From NCBI GenBank assembly GCA_003255025.1, contig QANY01005532.1, positions 422,213 to 486,212 of the forward strand: a stretch of 64,000 nt of DNA. The letters run 5' to 3'. The notes under the pieces were generated by a model that saw only the letters and a list, made by a program, of their open reading frames with translations, was not told the DNA's origin and ran no database searches. Shown here in pieces: positions 11,253 to 22,870 of this stretch (its first letter is position 1; every line of letters begins with the position of its first letter). Source of the DNA: Datisca glomerata (taxonomy: Eukaryota > Streptophyta > Magnoliopsida > Cucurbitales > Datiscaceae). The translations under genes were made by a program, and so were the position numbers.

Positions 11253-12700
11253 CCCTGAGTCAGAAGTCTAGGAGTAATTTTGTAGAGATTATTTAAAGCT
11301 TAAGTGAGCTTACCTTTTCCTTAGATTAGAGAGGGTATACACACCCGAGATCTTGCTTTGGCATGGTGTGTTAGAGAAGCTTAGGTGACACGATGTTTTG
11401 ATTCTATGAGCGGGTTGTGGGTGGCATTTAAGGCCCTTATCCCCTGAACTGGCGTAAAGGAGATGGCACTTAATAATGATGTGCCTCGAGCTGACATAAA
11501 GAAGGTGTGAGTTGATAAGAGAGAGATTGGTCTAACAAGGAGAACAGTGATTGGACTGGTTGGTCCATTGGTCCAATCTTATGTGGACACGTAGAAACCT
11601 ACTTTTGGCTAGTAATGATTAGGATGACCTAAGGATCCAATCGCCGAGCTAATTGGCCAGGCTTAATCTATCTTCACCAAACTCCAGCTTTAGTCGGGGA
11701 GCTAGATATGTGTGTCTTGTTTTAAAGGGAGCTTTGCCGAACTCGATCGGTGGAGATCTCTAGCGGGATCCCATGAGTCTGGCTTTTGGGAAAAGGATGC
11801 ATGTAGATCCCTTATTAGTAATGGAAATTGCCATAACAGTTGCCCCTAGTCTAGGGGTCTGTATGGGTTTAACCCGTTCAGGTCTGATGAATTTTTCTTA
11901 CACCATTTTCTAAGCTGTAGTTTTTGGATTGGATAGTTTTGAGAGCTTCGTCGCCTAACCAATTTACACCTGGGGGATACAAAATTCTTAGAGTGCTCAC
12001 AATGAATGTATTAAATCCTAAAGTACCTTTTGGGATAGCATCCCATGCGCGCTTAAATATTTTTCTTGATATTTGAATCCGGCCGCCTTTTAGAAATCAT
12101 GGAAATGATGGAGAATGGGTTGACGCTTCCTCAACATCCCATCCTTAAGTAATGGTTTTCTACCACGAGGATTGCCTTGGCTCAGCTACAACATGATTCA
12201 TTGAGGAGCTTGGTTGGGTGATGGGTTCTTTGGAAGCTGTAATGTGACGAAGACTTCACGGTGGATGAGTTTTATTTTATGTTCCAGTTGAACACTCCCA
12301 TAGAAACAAGAGTGATGGGGCTCCTCCTCAAGACCAGGGGTGGTACTACATCAATAGTCATGCTTGGGGAATGAAGGGCATCGTCAGCGACACCCTTACT
12401 TGGTAGAAAGAGTGAAGGGGATCGTCAGCGACACCCCTAACTGGTTCATGATCTCCATGGACTGGGAGAATCTTCCTGGAGATCCAAAGATGACCTTTCC
12501 AATTCCCTGAGCTTTTGGTATCGCAGGCACAATTGCGTTGCGGGGGAAGGGTGATTGTTCATGCTTGGTTCTAATACTTACGATTTTCTTCATATGTGCA
12601 GTGGGAAAGAAAAAATTGAAGTAGTTCCCTACCCACCACCACACTTAGATTATGTAGTTGGTCGAGCTGCTTGCAGACGATAGGGCCTAAAACATGCTCA
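11253..12700. mobile_element. Fragment of a Tat-type gypsy element (LTR part, PPT, antisense ORF part)
   Basis: 11253-11838 matches the LTR at 13785-14462 and ends CCATAACA, followed by the same complement of a polypurine tract (GTTGCCCCTAG). 11839-12110 matches 14463-14720. 12110-12700 then matches about 15565-16110, the opposite-strand ORF, so roughly 850 bp present in the main element are missing here. One frame reads DEDFTVDEFYFMFQL. The fragment is bounded by the two copies of the ~420-bp direct duplication. Confidence 0.8.
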
Positions 12701-12749
12701 CACTGCACGATTCAGATGCTCGTGGGACTGGACAAGACCGCACGCAAGT

Positions 12750-13161
12750 GGGCCAGTTGAAAATGCTTATGGACTAGTTGAAAACGTCCCAAATCTGGAC
12801 CAGACACTCCAACCTACCATCACTATTCATATGGCATTATTGTTTCAACATTTCACTTACAAAGTAAATGCTTCGAATTTGTTTGAACCATATTAAAGTG
12901 CATTAACTAATTTAATTTAATGAAGACCTTAGGCATCGTACTGAGAAATAGTACTGATTAGAGGAAAAATGAGTAGTTTTCTTTTCAAGGGTAAAATTTC
13001 ATTCCATGAAACCATAAATACAACCACACATCATAGCACAAAAGGTTAGATCAAGATAATAACACCATGAATACAAGAACCAAAGAAACTGGTAAATACC
13101 GACTGACGTACAAGAACAAAACTGCATACAACAAAAGCATACAAATTAAATAGAGCTCATG
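12750..13161. repeat. Direct duplication, copy 2
   Basis: Matches 10786-11232 over its full length (CCAAATCTGGACCAGACAC, then ATTCATATGGCAT and AATTAAATAGAGCTCATGG), about 85 percent identical by eye, with a 30-bp deletion near 13003. Confidence 0.85.
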
Positions 13162-13784
13162 GGAGATAGTCCTAAGCTCGTCACAAGCTCTTCACTGACC
13201 ACGCTTGGCCGATTGGAACCAAAATATTCCATCAAGACAACACCAACCCGGGCAAGTTCTCATGACTACAGTTAAACTAAGGGCCCCACAAACCTATTGC
13301 AAGTCAATATATGGAAGGAAGCATCCTACCATGGCCGTGATCTAAATGGACTATCTCTATATGCACATGTTGAAGGAAAACCACCCTAAAAAGGGGATCA
13401 GCAAAGCCATAAACAGAGGAAAAATAAAATATAAAATAACTCCAAGGAAATGTCACCCTAAAATGAAGAAGGAAGAGGACGAAGATCAAATGGAAGTAGA
13501 GAAGAAGGAGAAAGAAGAGGGGCAGAACATAGAGGAAAGGAGAAACATAGAAAAGAAAAAATAGAAAAAAGGGAAAGAAAAATAGATGAGGGGAGAAGGA
13601 GTGGCTGGCCAACGAAGGAAATTCACACCAAAGAAGTGAAAGGGGTGAGAGGAAGGGAGAGAAAAATAGTTATAAATAAAAGAGATTATAGGGAGGCTCG
13701 AAGAATAAACTCTCCTTATAGGGCAAAATGGGAACTAGGCGGCTAAAGTTTTCTTAAGGGAGGGAGATAGAAAGAGAGTTATGT
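13162..13784. other. Unassigned sequence left of the gypsy 3' LTR
   Basis: Purine-rich, low-complexity sequence (13440-13680) that produces Lys/Glu-rich or Phe/Leu-rich translations without homology. No gene or element end is recognised. Confidence 0.5.
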
Positions 13785-14462
13785 TGATGCCAAAATCTCA
13801 ACAGTACACGTTACCTACGGTAATGGGCTGTCAACATACACACCACAGATAAAAAAACCTAAAGAATGAGTATGATCGCTGGTTGTTGCCTCGTCTAAGG
13901 GCTTTTGATCCGTAATTCAGAACTGTAGGAGTATTTCTGTAGAGGTTCTTTAAGTATTAAGTGAGCTTACCTTCTCCTTGGATTAGAGAGGGTAAGAATA
14001 CCCGAGGTCTTGCCTTTTCATGGCGTGTTGGAGAAACTTGGGTGACACGACGTTTTACTCATACGAGCAGGTAGGTGGCGACATTTAATGCCTTTATCCT
14101 CCGAGCTGAGGTAAATGAGGTGACATTTAATATTGATGTGCCTCGAGCTGACATAAAGAATGTGTGAGTTGATAAAAAAGAGATTTATCTAACAAGGAGG
14201 GTGGCAAATGGATCGATTGGGACATTGGTCCAAACACCCTACAATGATTAGGGTGACGTGAGGCTGCGATCCTTGAGCTGCTTGGTCAGGCCTGATCTAT
14301 CTTCACCAACCTCCACCTCTGGTCAGGGAGGACTATACTTGGTCTTATTCTAGAGGGAGCTCTACCAAACCCGAGCAGTAGAGATCTCTAGCGGAATCTC
14401 ATGGCTTCTAAGAGAAGGATGCATGTTGATCTCTTATTGGGTAACGGGAAATTCCCATAACA
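13785..14462 (-). repeat. 3' LTR of the gypsy element
   Basis: 678 bp alignable along its length with 40951-41657; both begin TGATGCC and end CCCATAACA on the plus strand. Shared landmarks include GAGCTTACCTTCTCCTTGGA and TGGAGATCTCTA-type sequence. Confidence 0.88.
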
Positions 14463-14476
14463 GTTCCCCTTAGTCG
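14463..14476 (-). other. Polypurine tract of the gypsy element
   Basis: The minus strand reads ACTAAGGGGAAC immediately before the LTR start TGTTATGGG. Confidence 0.75.
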
Positions 14477-14917
14477 AGGGGTCTGCATGGACTTAGCCCG
14501 CTCAAGTCCAAAGACTTTTCCTATGACCATTTTCTAAGCTATTGTTATGGGATTCGATAGTTTGGAGAGCTCTATGGCCCGACCAGTTTACACTTACGGG
14601 ATAAAAAATTCTTTGAAGGCTCATTATGAATGTATTAAACGCTAAAGTACTTTTTGAGTGAGCTTATCATGCCCTCTTAAAAGCTTTTCTTGAAATTTGA
14701 ATTTGGCCGCCCTTTAGGACTCATGGCAATGATGGTGTTTGAGGCATATGTTGAGGTGTGGAAGAGGTAGAGTGATCGAATATCAAATTGTTGCCTGTCA
14801 CGTTTATGGGCGTGTGAGGCGACATTTGGGTTCCCAGCCCTTCTCATTTATCCGTGTACCGGCATCTCTCATTCATTGGATACCTTCGACGGTCGTGATC
14901 ATCCATCGCGTGAGGCT

Positions 14918-14923
14918 TATAAA
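14918..14923 (+). promoter_or_regulatory. TATA box of the opposite-strand ORF
   Basis: TATAAA in GGCTTATAAATGGGG, about 380 bp before the ATG at 15301. It is followed by a pyrimidine-rich leader (14940-15290) with a repeated CTTCTCAGATTCTTTCTT. This is the expected layout for a separate plus-strand transcription unit in the element. A 12-G run follows at 14925. Confidence 0.5.
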
Positions 14924-15300
14924 TGGGGGGGGGGGGTCATCATATTCCCCTTTTCTACTTTACTTCCTTATTTCCATAAATCCCTTGTCTAAGTTTCTCT
15001 CCCCCAAACCTCCCCATAGGCATTCCTTAGAATTTTCTTCGCTTCTCAGATTCTTTCTTCTCTTCTCAGATTCTTTCTTATCTTCATTCTCAATTCCCTC
15101 TGTAGTTCGTTTCCTGCAAACATATTTAGTCGGGGCATTCTCCCCTTTTTATCTATTGTGTAACTTGTGTTAGGGTTTTCTATCAATGTCAGTTCACTCC
15201 TCTTTCACATGTTGCTGGTCGATAATGGGTTTTTGTTAGGTTCTCATCTCTTCTCCTTTTAGTTTTCTACCGCCATCATTCTTTTTCTGTATTTTACAGT

Positions 15301-18003
15301 ATGTCTAGGAGTTCTGAGGGTTTCATCAACCAAAAGAAGGAGATCGTAGAATGTTGATAATAGAACTAGAACTTGTTCAAGTGGGGCCATCAAGCATTAA
15401 GGTACCAACGCGTATCCCTCGTCTTTGAGTGAGGAGGACTTGATCACGATTAGGAGGCCATACCATATTTTTGACTACATCCAGTGGGGGCTGCTGGAAG
15501 ATGGATAGTTAATTTAATTAATGCCCCCACGTATGGGAGCGCTATTCTATATTTGGCTGTGTTGAAGTATGGACTGACGCTTCCTCTACATCCTTTTTCT
15601 TAGGGAGTGGTTTTCTACCATGAAGATTGTGTTGGTTCAGCTTCAACCTAATTTATAGAGGAGAAGTCTACTATGATAAAGACTTCACAGTGGATGAGTT
15701 CTACTTTATGTTCTAACTAAAGAATCCCCCTAGAAACAAGACTGATAGGGCTCCTCCTTGGGACTAGAAGTGGTACTATATCAGTAGTCAAACTTGGGGA
15801 ATCAAGGAGATCGTCAGTGACTTGGTATAAAGAGTGGAAGGACAACTAGTTTATGATTTCTGTGGACTGGAGAGTCTTCTTGGAGATATAAAGATGACCT
15901 TTCTGATTCCCCGAGCTTTTGGGATTGCAAGTAAAATCGCATCATAGGGCATGGGAGACTGTTTGTGCTTTTTTCAAATACTTAAGATTTTCTTCATTTG
16001 TGCTGTGGGAGAGAAAAATTTGAAGAAGTTCCCAACCAACCTCCGGTCTCAGATTCTTTAGTTGACCGAGCTGCTAGCAGAAGAGAGGGCCTACAATATG
16101 CTCATGTTGCCCGAGTCTCTACATCGAGCTGTGCTATATTTTAATCTTCTAGACGATGCTGGAGGTGAGCCATCGGTCGAGATCTAATCAGAATAGTCGA
16201 GCTCAGATAGCACAAGTATCGAGTCTTATGACCCCGAGCTTCAGCAGGAAGATCGTACGAGCTAATCTTCCTTGTTCATTTCTTGTTTTCTTCCTATAGA
16301 CCTTATGATTCCACTCTATAAGTGTAGGAATGACTAGGGACATGCCTTCTTCCAAGAGGCTGAAGCGAGAGGTTGATGCCACCAAGTCCTAGAAGATGGA
16401 GGAGAAAGGGCTAAAAAGATGGAGCATTAGAAGGTGAAGAAGAAGCTACTTGCATCTCCTCCTTCAACATCTAGTGCTATACCCGCCCATTACATTCTGG
16501 TGCATAAAGCTCTGTTGGCAGTTGCTCCTCTAGCATAGGTGACTCTGCCCATCGGGGCCTTGCCTAAGAAATCGACTTTTCCTCTCACCCTGAAGCAGGG
16601 GCATCAATGAGCTCGTGGTCATGGTGATGTCGCGGGCTCGAGTTTGCTAGGACCGTGTCTCGATTACCTCAAATGTCAGGCTCGGAACGAGGAGATTAAC
16701 CTAGAGATTGTCATGTCTGCATCTTGATCATGCGGGTCTGCTCAGCCAGGCACTAACCAATAAGGCTCTCATGTTGACCAGAAGGGAAAGGCCTTGATGA
16801 CCCTCATTTAACCTATGGAGGCTGAGCAACCTGATCTTCAAGCATGGGCTCGGAAGGAGGTGAAGAGGCTGATTGATTGGTGGTCCAAGCACGCAGCCCT
16901 GAGAAAGGATGTCGCCTTTTGAAGAGGCTGGGACGTGTCTACCTGATGACTTTATGGAGCACACCTTGAACGAAAGCACTTCTTCTCCCACTACATTTTT
17001 ATCTATTTCTACTGTACCCCCTTTTGCTCTGTTTCATGGTTATGGGATATCCTTTTCGTAGAACGTTGCTTACAAATTGAAGATGTTGGCTCACCTCGGG
17101 TGCTATGAGGAGCAGTGGATCGAGGTCACCAGAATTTCTTCTGAGGCTGAGGTAAAGCTTTAGGAGGTGGTGAAGAAATTTGACTCTCTCACCCAATCTT
17201 ACAACAAACTCGTCTGGGAGGTTGAGGAGTTGAAGGCCACCTTAGGGAGGTCTGAGGTCTGTAGGAGGAGTTGGCTTTCCCAAACAAATTGCTGCTCCGT
17301 GCCACCAACTCTAACTGGGATATTAAGGCCTGTTTGAACGAACGCGATAAGATTGATATGAACAATTAGCGTCAGGAGAAAATATTGAAGGAGAAGAACA
17401 AGACCCAGGAGGAGAAGTTGTCACAGGAGGTCCATTCTAAGAATCAGGCTGAGAGTCAGGAGAGGGAAGCTAAACTTAGCTTAAGCTTTTTCGAATGAGA
17501 GGTCTGACCACTGCATTAAGCGGTGCTAAAGGCATGGAGGACTTCAAAGAATATGTTGACTAAAGATTGTCTTGCCCTTGGAGTTCTCCATGGGCTATGA
17601 CAACTGCTGGTGAGATTGTGTACGCCAATCCTGAGTGAGACTTAAGTTTCCTCAATTGTCCGCCTCAAGATGAGGAAGCATCTGAGTAGCCAATCACTCG
17701 CTTCCCTGAGGACGAGGTCAATAAGGATGTTCTATATGAGAGAATAATGGTGTTGGGTACTCGTGCTAGTGCATCTTCTTAGGATGAGGAGCAGCCACCT
17801 TCCCCTTTCATTTTGCCACTTGACTCTTCATCGACTTCTGCTCTAGTGCTACCAGAGTTGACCAGCCTTTCCTCATCTGCTCCTGGAGAGCATCGAATGG
17901 ATGTTCCTCTTCCTTTACCTTCGGGTCAACCTAAGGAGGAGGTTCCTCCCCACGTTCCGAGCCAACTGAGCCAAGGACCGAGACCACTGTCGCCTAGCTT
18001 CTA
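15301..18003 (+). pseudogene. Opposite-strand extra ORF of the gypsy element (PF04195-like)
   Basis: Coding signal on the plus strand, opposite to gag-pol, starts at ATG 15301 (MSRSSEGFINQKKEIVEC) and is broken by stops and shifts. Recognisable pieces are LSEEDLITIRRPYHIFDYIQ, YGLTLPLHP (~15570), DFTVDEFYFMF (~15690) and IPRAFGIASKI (~15920), the pattern of the Pfam family named 'putative gypsy type transposon' (PF04195). Next comes a Glu/Lys-rich probable coiled coil (~17100-17560; VVKKFDSLTQSYNKLVWEVE) and a Pro/Ser-rich tail ending at the stop at 18001-18003. Such antisense ORFs are known from plant Tat elements; their function is unknown. Frames are too damaged for an intact product here. 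Confidence 0.65.
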
Positions 18004-18181
18004 AGGCTTTCTTCTTTTTCTTTTTGTCTATATCGATGTAAATTTTCTTAATTTTGATTGATATGTTTTTTTATTTATGAATGAAGATACTTTTTCTTTA
18101 GTAGCTCAATCTTCTTATATGTTTTAGCTATCTTTTGATAGCTAATCCTATTATCCTAAACCTTATAATGCATACTTTAAA

Positions 18182-18600
18182 TGATTGTTGTTCGGTTCTT
18201 ACTAACATCAATCTTACTTAACGTAAATATTTGCTTAAGTTATTACTACTCAAGAATTCTTATCGATTTGAACTTTAACATGAACATTTACTTTAAGTGA
18301 TTACTGCTTAGTTCCCACTGACCTCAATCTTTCTTATCATAAACATTCACCAAAGTGGTTACTACTCAATTCTCATAGATTTGAACTTTAACATGGACAT
18401 TTACTTCAGGTGATTGCTGCTCAGTTTTTACTCAGATCAATCATTCTTAACCTAAACATTCTCTAAAGTGGTTACTAAACATTTACTTTAAGTGATCGCT
18501 GCTCGATTTACACTGACCTCAATCATTCTTAATATAAGAATTCTTATTGATTTGAACTTTGCTAAGTTTATTATCTACCGTGATTACATTAAGAATCTTC
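18182..18600. repeat. Tandem repeat 1 in the gypsy 3' region, ~115-bp units
   Basis: Units begin TGATTGTTGTTCGGTT (18182), TGATTACTGCTTAGTT (18298), TGATTGCTGCTCAGTT (18411) and TGATCGCTGCTCGATT (18493, the third unit shortened). Each contains ACCTCAATC or similar, TAAACATT and TTTGAACTTTAACATG. Confidence 0.75.
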
Positions 18601-18624
18601 ACTGACCTGGAAAGAGGTTATCCT

Positions 18625-18925
18625 TTTTATTGTATCCTCGTGGGTTGCCCCTTTGAAGGAGGCTTGTTTATAGCGCGTGTCCTGTAAATTTCTCTTTTGG
18701 GTTCCAACTTAGATTTGACCCTTAGATTTTTTATGGGGTGCCCCCTTTGTAAGATGCCTAGCTCCGCTGACTTGCTTTAGACTCCTCTCCTAGCTTCGAG
18801 CATTGAGCTGGCTCTTAGATTTTTCAAGGGCGCCCCTTTTGTAGGAGGTCTGACCCCGCTGACTTTCTTCAAACTCCTCTCTTAGCTTTGAGCTCAGAGT
18901 TGGCACTAAGATGCCTAGCCCAACT
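18625..18925. repeat. Tandem repeat 2 in the gypsy 3' region
   Basis: About three diverged copies of a block with CCTTTTGTAGGAGG or equivalent, then CCGCTGACTTGCTTTAGACT, CCTCTC.TAGCTT.GAG and TTAGATTTTTCAAGGG. The copies are about 110 bp apart. No coding signal. Confidence 0.6.
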
Positions 18926-18950
18926 GACTTGTTCAAATTCCATTTTTTTA

Positions 18951-19390
18951 CATCTAGCCATACATTTATGTTCTATTTCGAGTCCCCTTAATCGTCTGGT
19001 AAACTAGAGTGTTATGCCAGACATCACATGTTTCCTTTTAACCTCTAGTCCAACATTCTTACTCAATCTAGAGTCCATTTACTCGTCTGACAAGCAAGAG
19101 TGAAAGCCAAACATTATTTTTTTCCTTTTGACATCTAACCAAGCATTTTTATTTAGCTAGAGTCTCTTTACTCATCTGGCAAGCTAGACTACATGCTAGA
19201 CATCCTTTTTATTCTTTTGATATCTAGTCAGGTATTTCTGCTCTAGCTAAAGTCCCTTTACTCATCTTGTAAGCTGAGTGCATGCCCGACATCACTTTTT
19301 TTCATTTTGATATCTAGCCAGATTTTTTTCTAGTTAGATTTACTCATCTGGCAAGCTAGCATCATTGTTTTCCTTCAACACGACATTCTT
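18951..19390. repeat. Tandem repeat 3 in the gypsy 3' region, ~90-bp units
   Basis: Units start at 18951, 19042, 19132, 19221 and 19311, so the period is 89-91 bp. Each unit holds a CATCTAGCCA-like start, a TCTAGCTAGAGTC-like middle, TTTACTCATCTGGCAAGCTAGA and a GCCAGACATCA end. The array starts about 55 bp past the end of pol in element orientation. Confidence 0.82.
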
Positions 19391-19439
19391 CAAGAATTTC
19401 TTTAACTCATTGATTGTAAGTTTGGGGTTTGCTTACATA

Positions 19440-19546
19440 GTGCAATTATTGAAAGTAGATCTCTAGGTGCTCGGTGATGCATGGGTGAGCTAGAATTCAC
19501 CTTTCTAGGTCTTGCAATCAGTATGTCCCCTGTTGAACCACTTCTT
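19440..19546 (-). pseudogene. Gypsy pol C-terminal end (integrase tail)
   Basis: On the minus strand from the copia B junction the frame reads QQGTY, then LQDLER, then HLEIYFQ and a stop near 19445, with two in-frame stops. This is the normal end of the gypsy integrase/pol protein. It continues in frame from the integrase piece ending at 28845, which supports the placed copia B boundaries. Confidence 0.7.
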
Positions 19547-21368
19547 TATTGGATCGGGTTTTAGATTTAGATGAAAAATTAATGAACCGCGACAAGTTAA
19601 TGGGCGGAATTTTAAAAAACATTTCATGCTAACGTTTAATCCAATTAAACATAAAATCAATTGATGAACATGCATAATTATATAAACGTATCGAGGAAAA
19701 ATTGAAACAATTTATACATTTTTAGTTAATAGAGAATTTCTTATTTGGGGGGATCTAATTCCTATCTTGCATTATTCACTCTTCGCAGAGTTAGCAAATG
19801 ATCTTCGCACTAACAACCACTCATTAAAATCAGAAGTATATATCTCAAGGATATTGATAGAAAATGAGTGTGAGCTTTCAAAACAACGATTGAAAGGGAA
19901 AAATCAATTTTTTCATCTTCCTTACTGTATTTCGGCGGTAACAAGCTTTGAGGGGGAGATAAACTATTTTATGTTCTATCTAACACTGAGCTTAGCTTAG
20001 GGTTAGATTTGCAATTTTATATTAAATATAAAATTTTCCCTTATACCCTGTATGACAAAACTGAAAACTTTCATTCTTCCAACAGTGTGATGTGCGATAT
20101 TTCATCTCTCCTAGAATCAAAATTGTGTCCAAATTCATCAGTCCAAATTGATAAATAAAATTGATCCCCATAAATTAATGAATTAATTTCTTTTATTTAG
20201 TAATTATTCAATAATTAGAAAATAAAAAATAATTAATTTGAAGATTAATTTTTCTCTTCACTAATTTAGTGATAACACCCATCATATATGAGCCCGGGAA
20301 CTGTGCCTTGATACAAAACACATTTTTGGTCCAACTGATATTGTTACTTATTCATGTCCTTATGAGCTACTCCTGATACCGAATGGACCCACCTGAATAA
20401 ATCTATGAGATTCATATACCCAACTAATTTATCTTCATTAATTCTTGACTTATTTAATCTCGACATCGTACGACTCCACTATAGATCTGATTCCGATAGA
20501 ACTCTCGATTCATGCGCGTTATATTTTCCGTTGATTCAAATAAATAATTATATTTCATGGTCCACAGAATATTTAGCGATATTACCATTCGTGGTTATCG
20601 TTGATAAGAGCGTGATACAAATGTTACCCCTCTAGTTATTATTTCTTTAACTCATTTATTGACTATGAATAAGAAAGACATATCAATGAAGTGTCTCATA
20701 CAGATCACCAGTCCCAGTTTATTTATTCTCACACCGCTCAATAAAGCATAAGATGATATTGTTGCTATTGGAATCTTGCCACGAATTCTATATTTGTGAA
20801 TCATGCAATTCCAACATAGTTGAATCCCGATCCCAACAGTCGCTGTATTATCCGTCAATTCGAACTCACTCATTTGGCATATTAAAGATCGCAAGTAACT
20901 AAGTCAAGTTTCGTATTAACCTCAGGATTAAGGTAATTATAAAAATATATAACAATTAGATTTAGAGCTAGATAAATGGTTTTACTCTAAATTAGTTGGT
21001 TACTGGTCTATTTAACATGTTCCATAACATGTCATGATCAACTGTTAGAGTTTTCACTCCCATGCCCCGAGACTGGCATCATTTGGTTCAACCTAACAGT
21101 CATAATAATTAGATTTGATTGCACCGTTGATCCTAAGAATGTGTGAATAACATTCAAAACTACTCAGAAGCATTTGTCTAGAAGATTGCTTGATCTTCAC
21201 TCTTCTTACGTTGATAATAGTTTCAGGACTTAAGTAAATTACAAACACACTTTAATTAAAGTAAACTTTTAATTTATTAATAAAATTCAGTAATACATAA
21301 ATGTCAAAGAAATAATTGTTTGCTCATAAATAGTTATTACACCCTACTTTATGAACATATTTCTTACA
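19547..21368 (-). repeat. 3' LTR of copia B
   Basis: In element orientation it starts TGTAAGAAATATG at 21368 and ends CCAATA at 19547 (the other copy ends CCAACA). It aligns along its length with 26970-28844, including TTTAGATTTAGATGAAAAAT and AAGATGATATTGTTG-type landmarks. Confidence 0.88.
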
Positions 21369-21380
21369 ATCTCCCACTTG
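21369..21380 (-). other. Polypurine tract of copia B
   Basis: The minus strand reads CAAGTGGGAGAT directly before the LTR start TGTAAG, the classic copia plus-strand primer. Confidence 0.85.
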
Positions 21381-21384
21381 GACT

Positions 21385-22870
21385 AAAGTAGGCGTGTACA
21401 ATCTCGTATCACCATGCCTTCTAGATGACCATCAAAGACTTTACTACTTAAAGTTTTCATAAATGGATCTGTCAGGTTATCGACCACTTGAACATCTCAT
21501 CGCTGAACTATCTCTCTGATGAGGTGGTCCTTCCGATCTATGTGTTTGGATCTTTTGATGCTTCTCAGTTCTTTCAGGTTTGCTACAGCCCCAGGGTTGT
21601 CACATTAAAGTGTCATGGGTTTGTCAGCATCCAGAACGACTTCCAGAGCCTTTAGGAACTTTCTAAGCTAGACAGCCTACTTTGCAGCTTCACAATCCGC
21701 CACATACTCACCATCCATGGTAGAATGAGTAATGCAAAATTCCTCGATACTTCTCCATACCACTGCTCCACCATTCATGATGAACAACGATCTGAATGTG
21801 GACTTCTTGGAATCCTTGTCCGCCTGGAAATCAGAGTCGGTATAACCTGTCATATTCATGTCAGTACGTGAATACACAAACATGTAGCTCCTCGTTCTCC
21901 TAAGATACTGAAGGATATGCTTGACAACATTCCAATGCTCGAGTCCAGGATATATTAGAAATGACTCATCACGGCTAACCCGTAGTAAATATATGGCCCA
22001 ATGCAAAACATTGCATACATGAGACTTCCTACGATTGAGGCATAGAGAATCTTTCTCTTGTCTTCCTCTTCTAGAGGAGTCTTGAGAGACTGTTCCTTAG
22101 AGAGGCTGACTCATTGCCTAAAGGAAAGATATCCTTTCTTGAAGTCTTGCGTACTGAAGTGATCCATCACCTTATCGATGCTTGAGACAGTGCCAAATGT
22201 TTGTTCTTTCAATCCCAAAAGATCTTAATACATTGGACAAAGACAACTTCTCTAAGATCCTTTATATCAAATTTCTTTGCAAGCCAAATCTTGATATCAA
22301 ACAATTTTCCTACATTATTCCCAATTAGTAGAATATCGTCCATATACAAAATCAGAAAAACCACATTCCCTTCATGTATCAGGTTATACACAAGGTTCAT
22401 CCACTAACTGCTCAAAACCAAATTTCTTGAGAGTGTCGTCGAATTTGATATTTCACGAACGATACGCTTCCTTACGTCAATTATGGACTGAAGTAGTTCG
22501 TAAACCTTACCCTCTTGGCCTTTTTCCATGAACCCATCTAGTTAAGCTATATAAATACACTCTTCAAGATTGCCATTCTAATGAAGTGTTGACATTGATC
22601 TATAAGATTTCATAATCAAGGGCATCAGCAAAGGGGACAAGAGGATTCAAATAGATTTAAGCATGGCCATCGTAAAAAAGGTATCCTCATTGTCAATACC
22701 TTCCTTTTGGGTGTAGCCCTTGGCTACAAGTTTAGCTTTGAATGTCTATACATTCCCATGTAGACCTCTCTTCTTCTTATAAATCCATTTACACCCTATG
22801 GGTTTTACCCATTCATGAGGATCTATAAGCTTCCAGACTCCGTTCGAGTACATCGATTATATCTTAACAT
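21385..22870 (-). pseudogene. Copia B reverse transcriptase and RNase H
   Basis: From 22870 down: KPIGCKWIYKKKRGLHGNVQ, then AKLVAKGYTQKEGID, FLILYMDDILLIGN (22400-22209 frame, YMDD catalytic motif intact), then a shift to the RNase H frame 22006-21677 with YLRRTRSYMFVYSRTDMN, GYTDSDFQADKDSKKST and ...TMDGEYVADCEAAK. A further shifted piece (CDNPGAVANLKE, HLIREIVQR) runs to about 21385. RT copies element RNA into DNA and RNase H degrades the template. Stops and shifts make this copy inactive. Confidence 0.85.

Noticed and set aside
13304..13612. 102-residue Phe/Leu-rich ORF and its Lys/Glu-rich opposite-strand partner
   Set aside because: Both come from a purine-rich low-complexity stretch and match no protein family.
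14739..15173. 144-residue plus-strand ORF upstream of the gypsy antisense ORF
   Set aside because: It runs through the TATA box, a 12-G run and the pyrimidine-rich leader; composition and position fit untranslated leader, and I recognise no domain.
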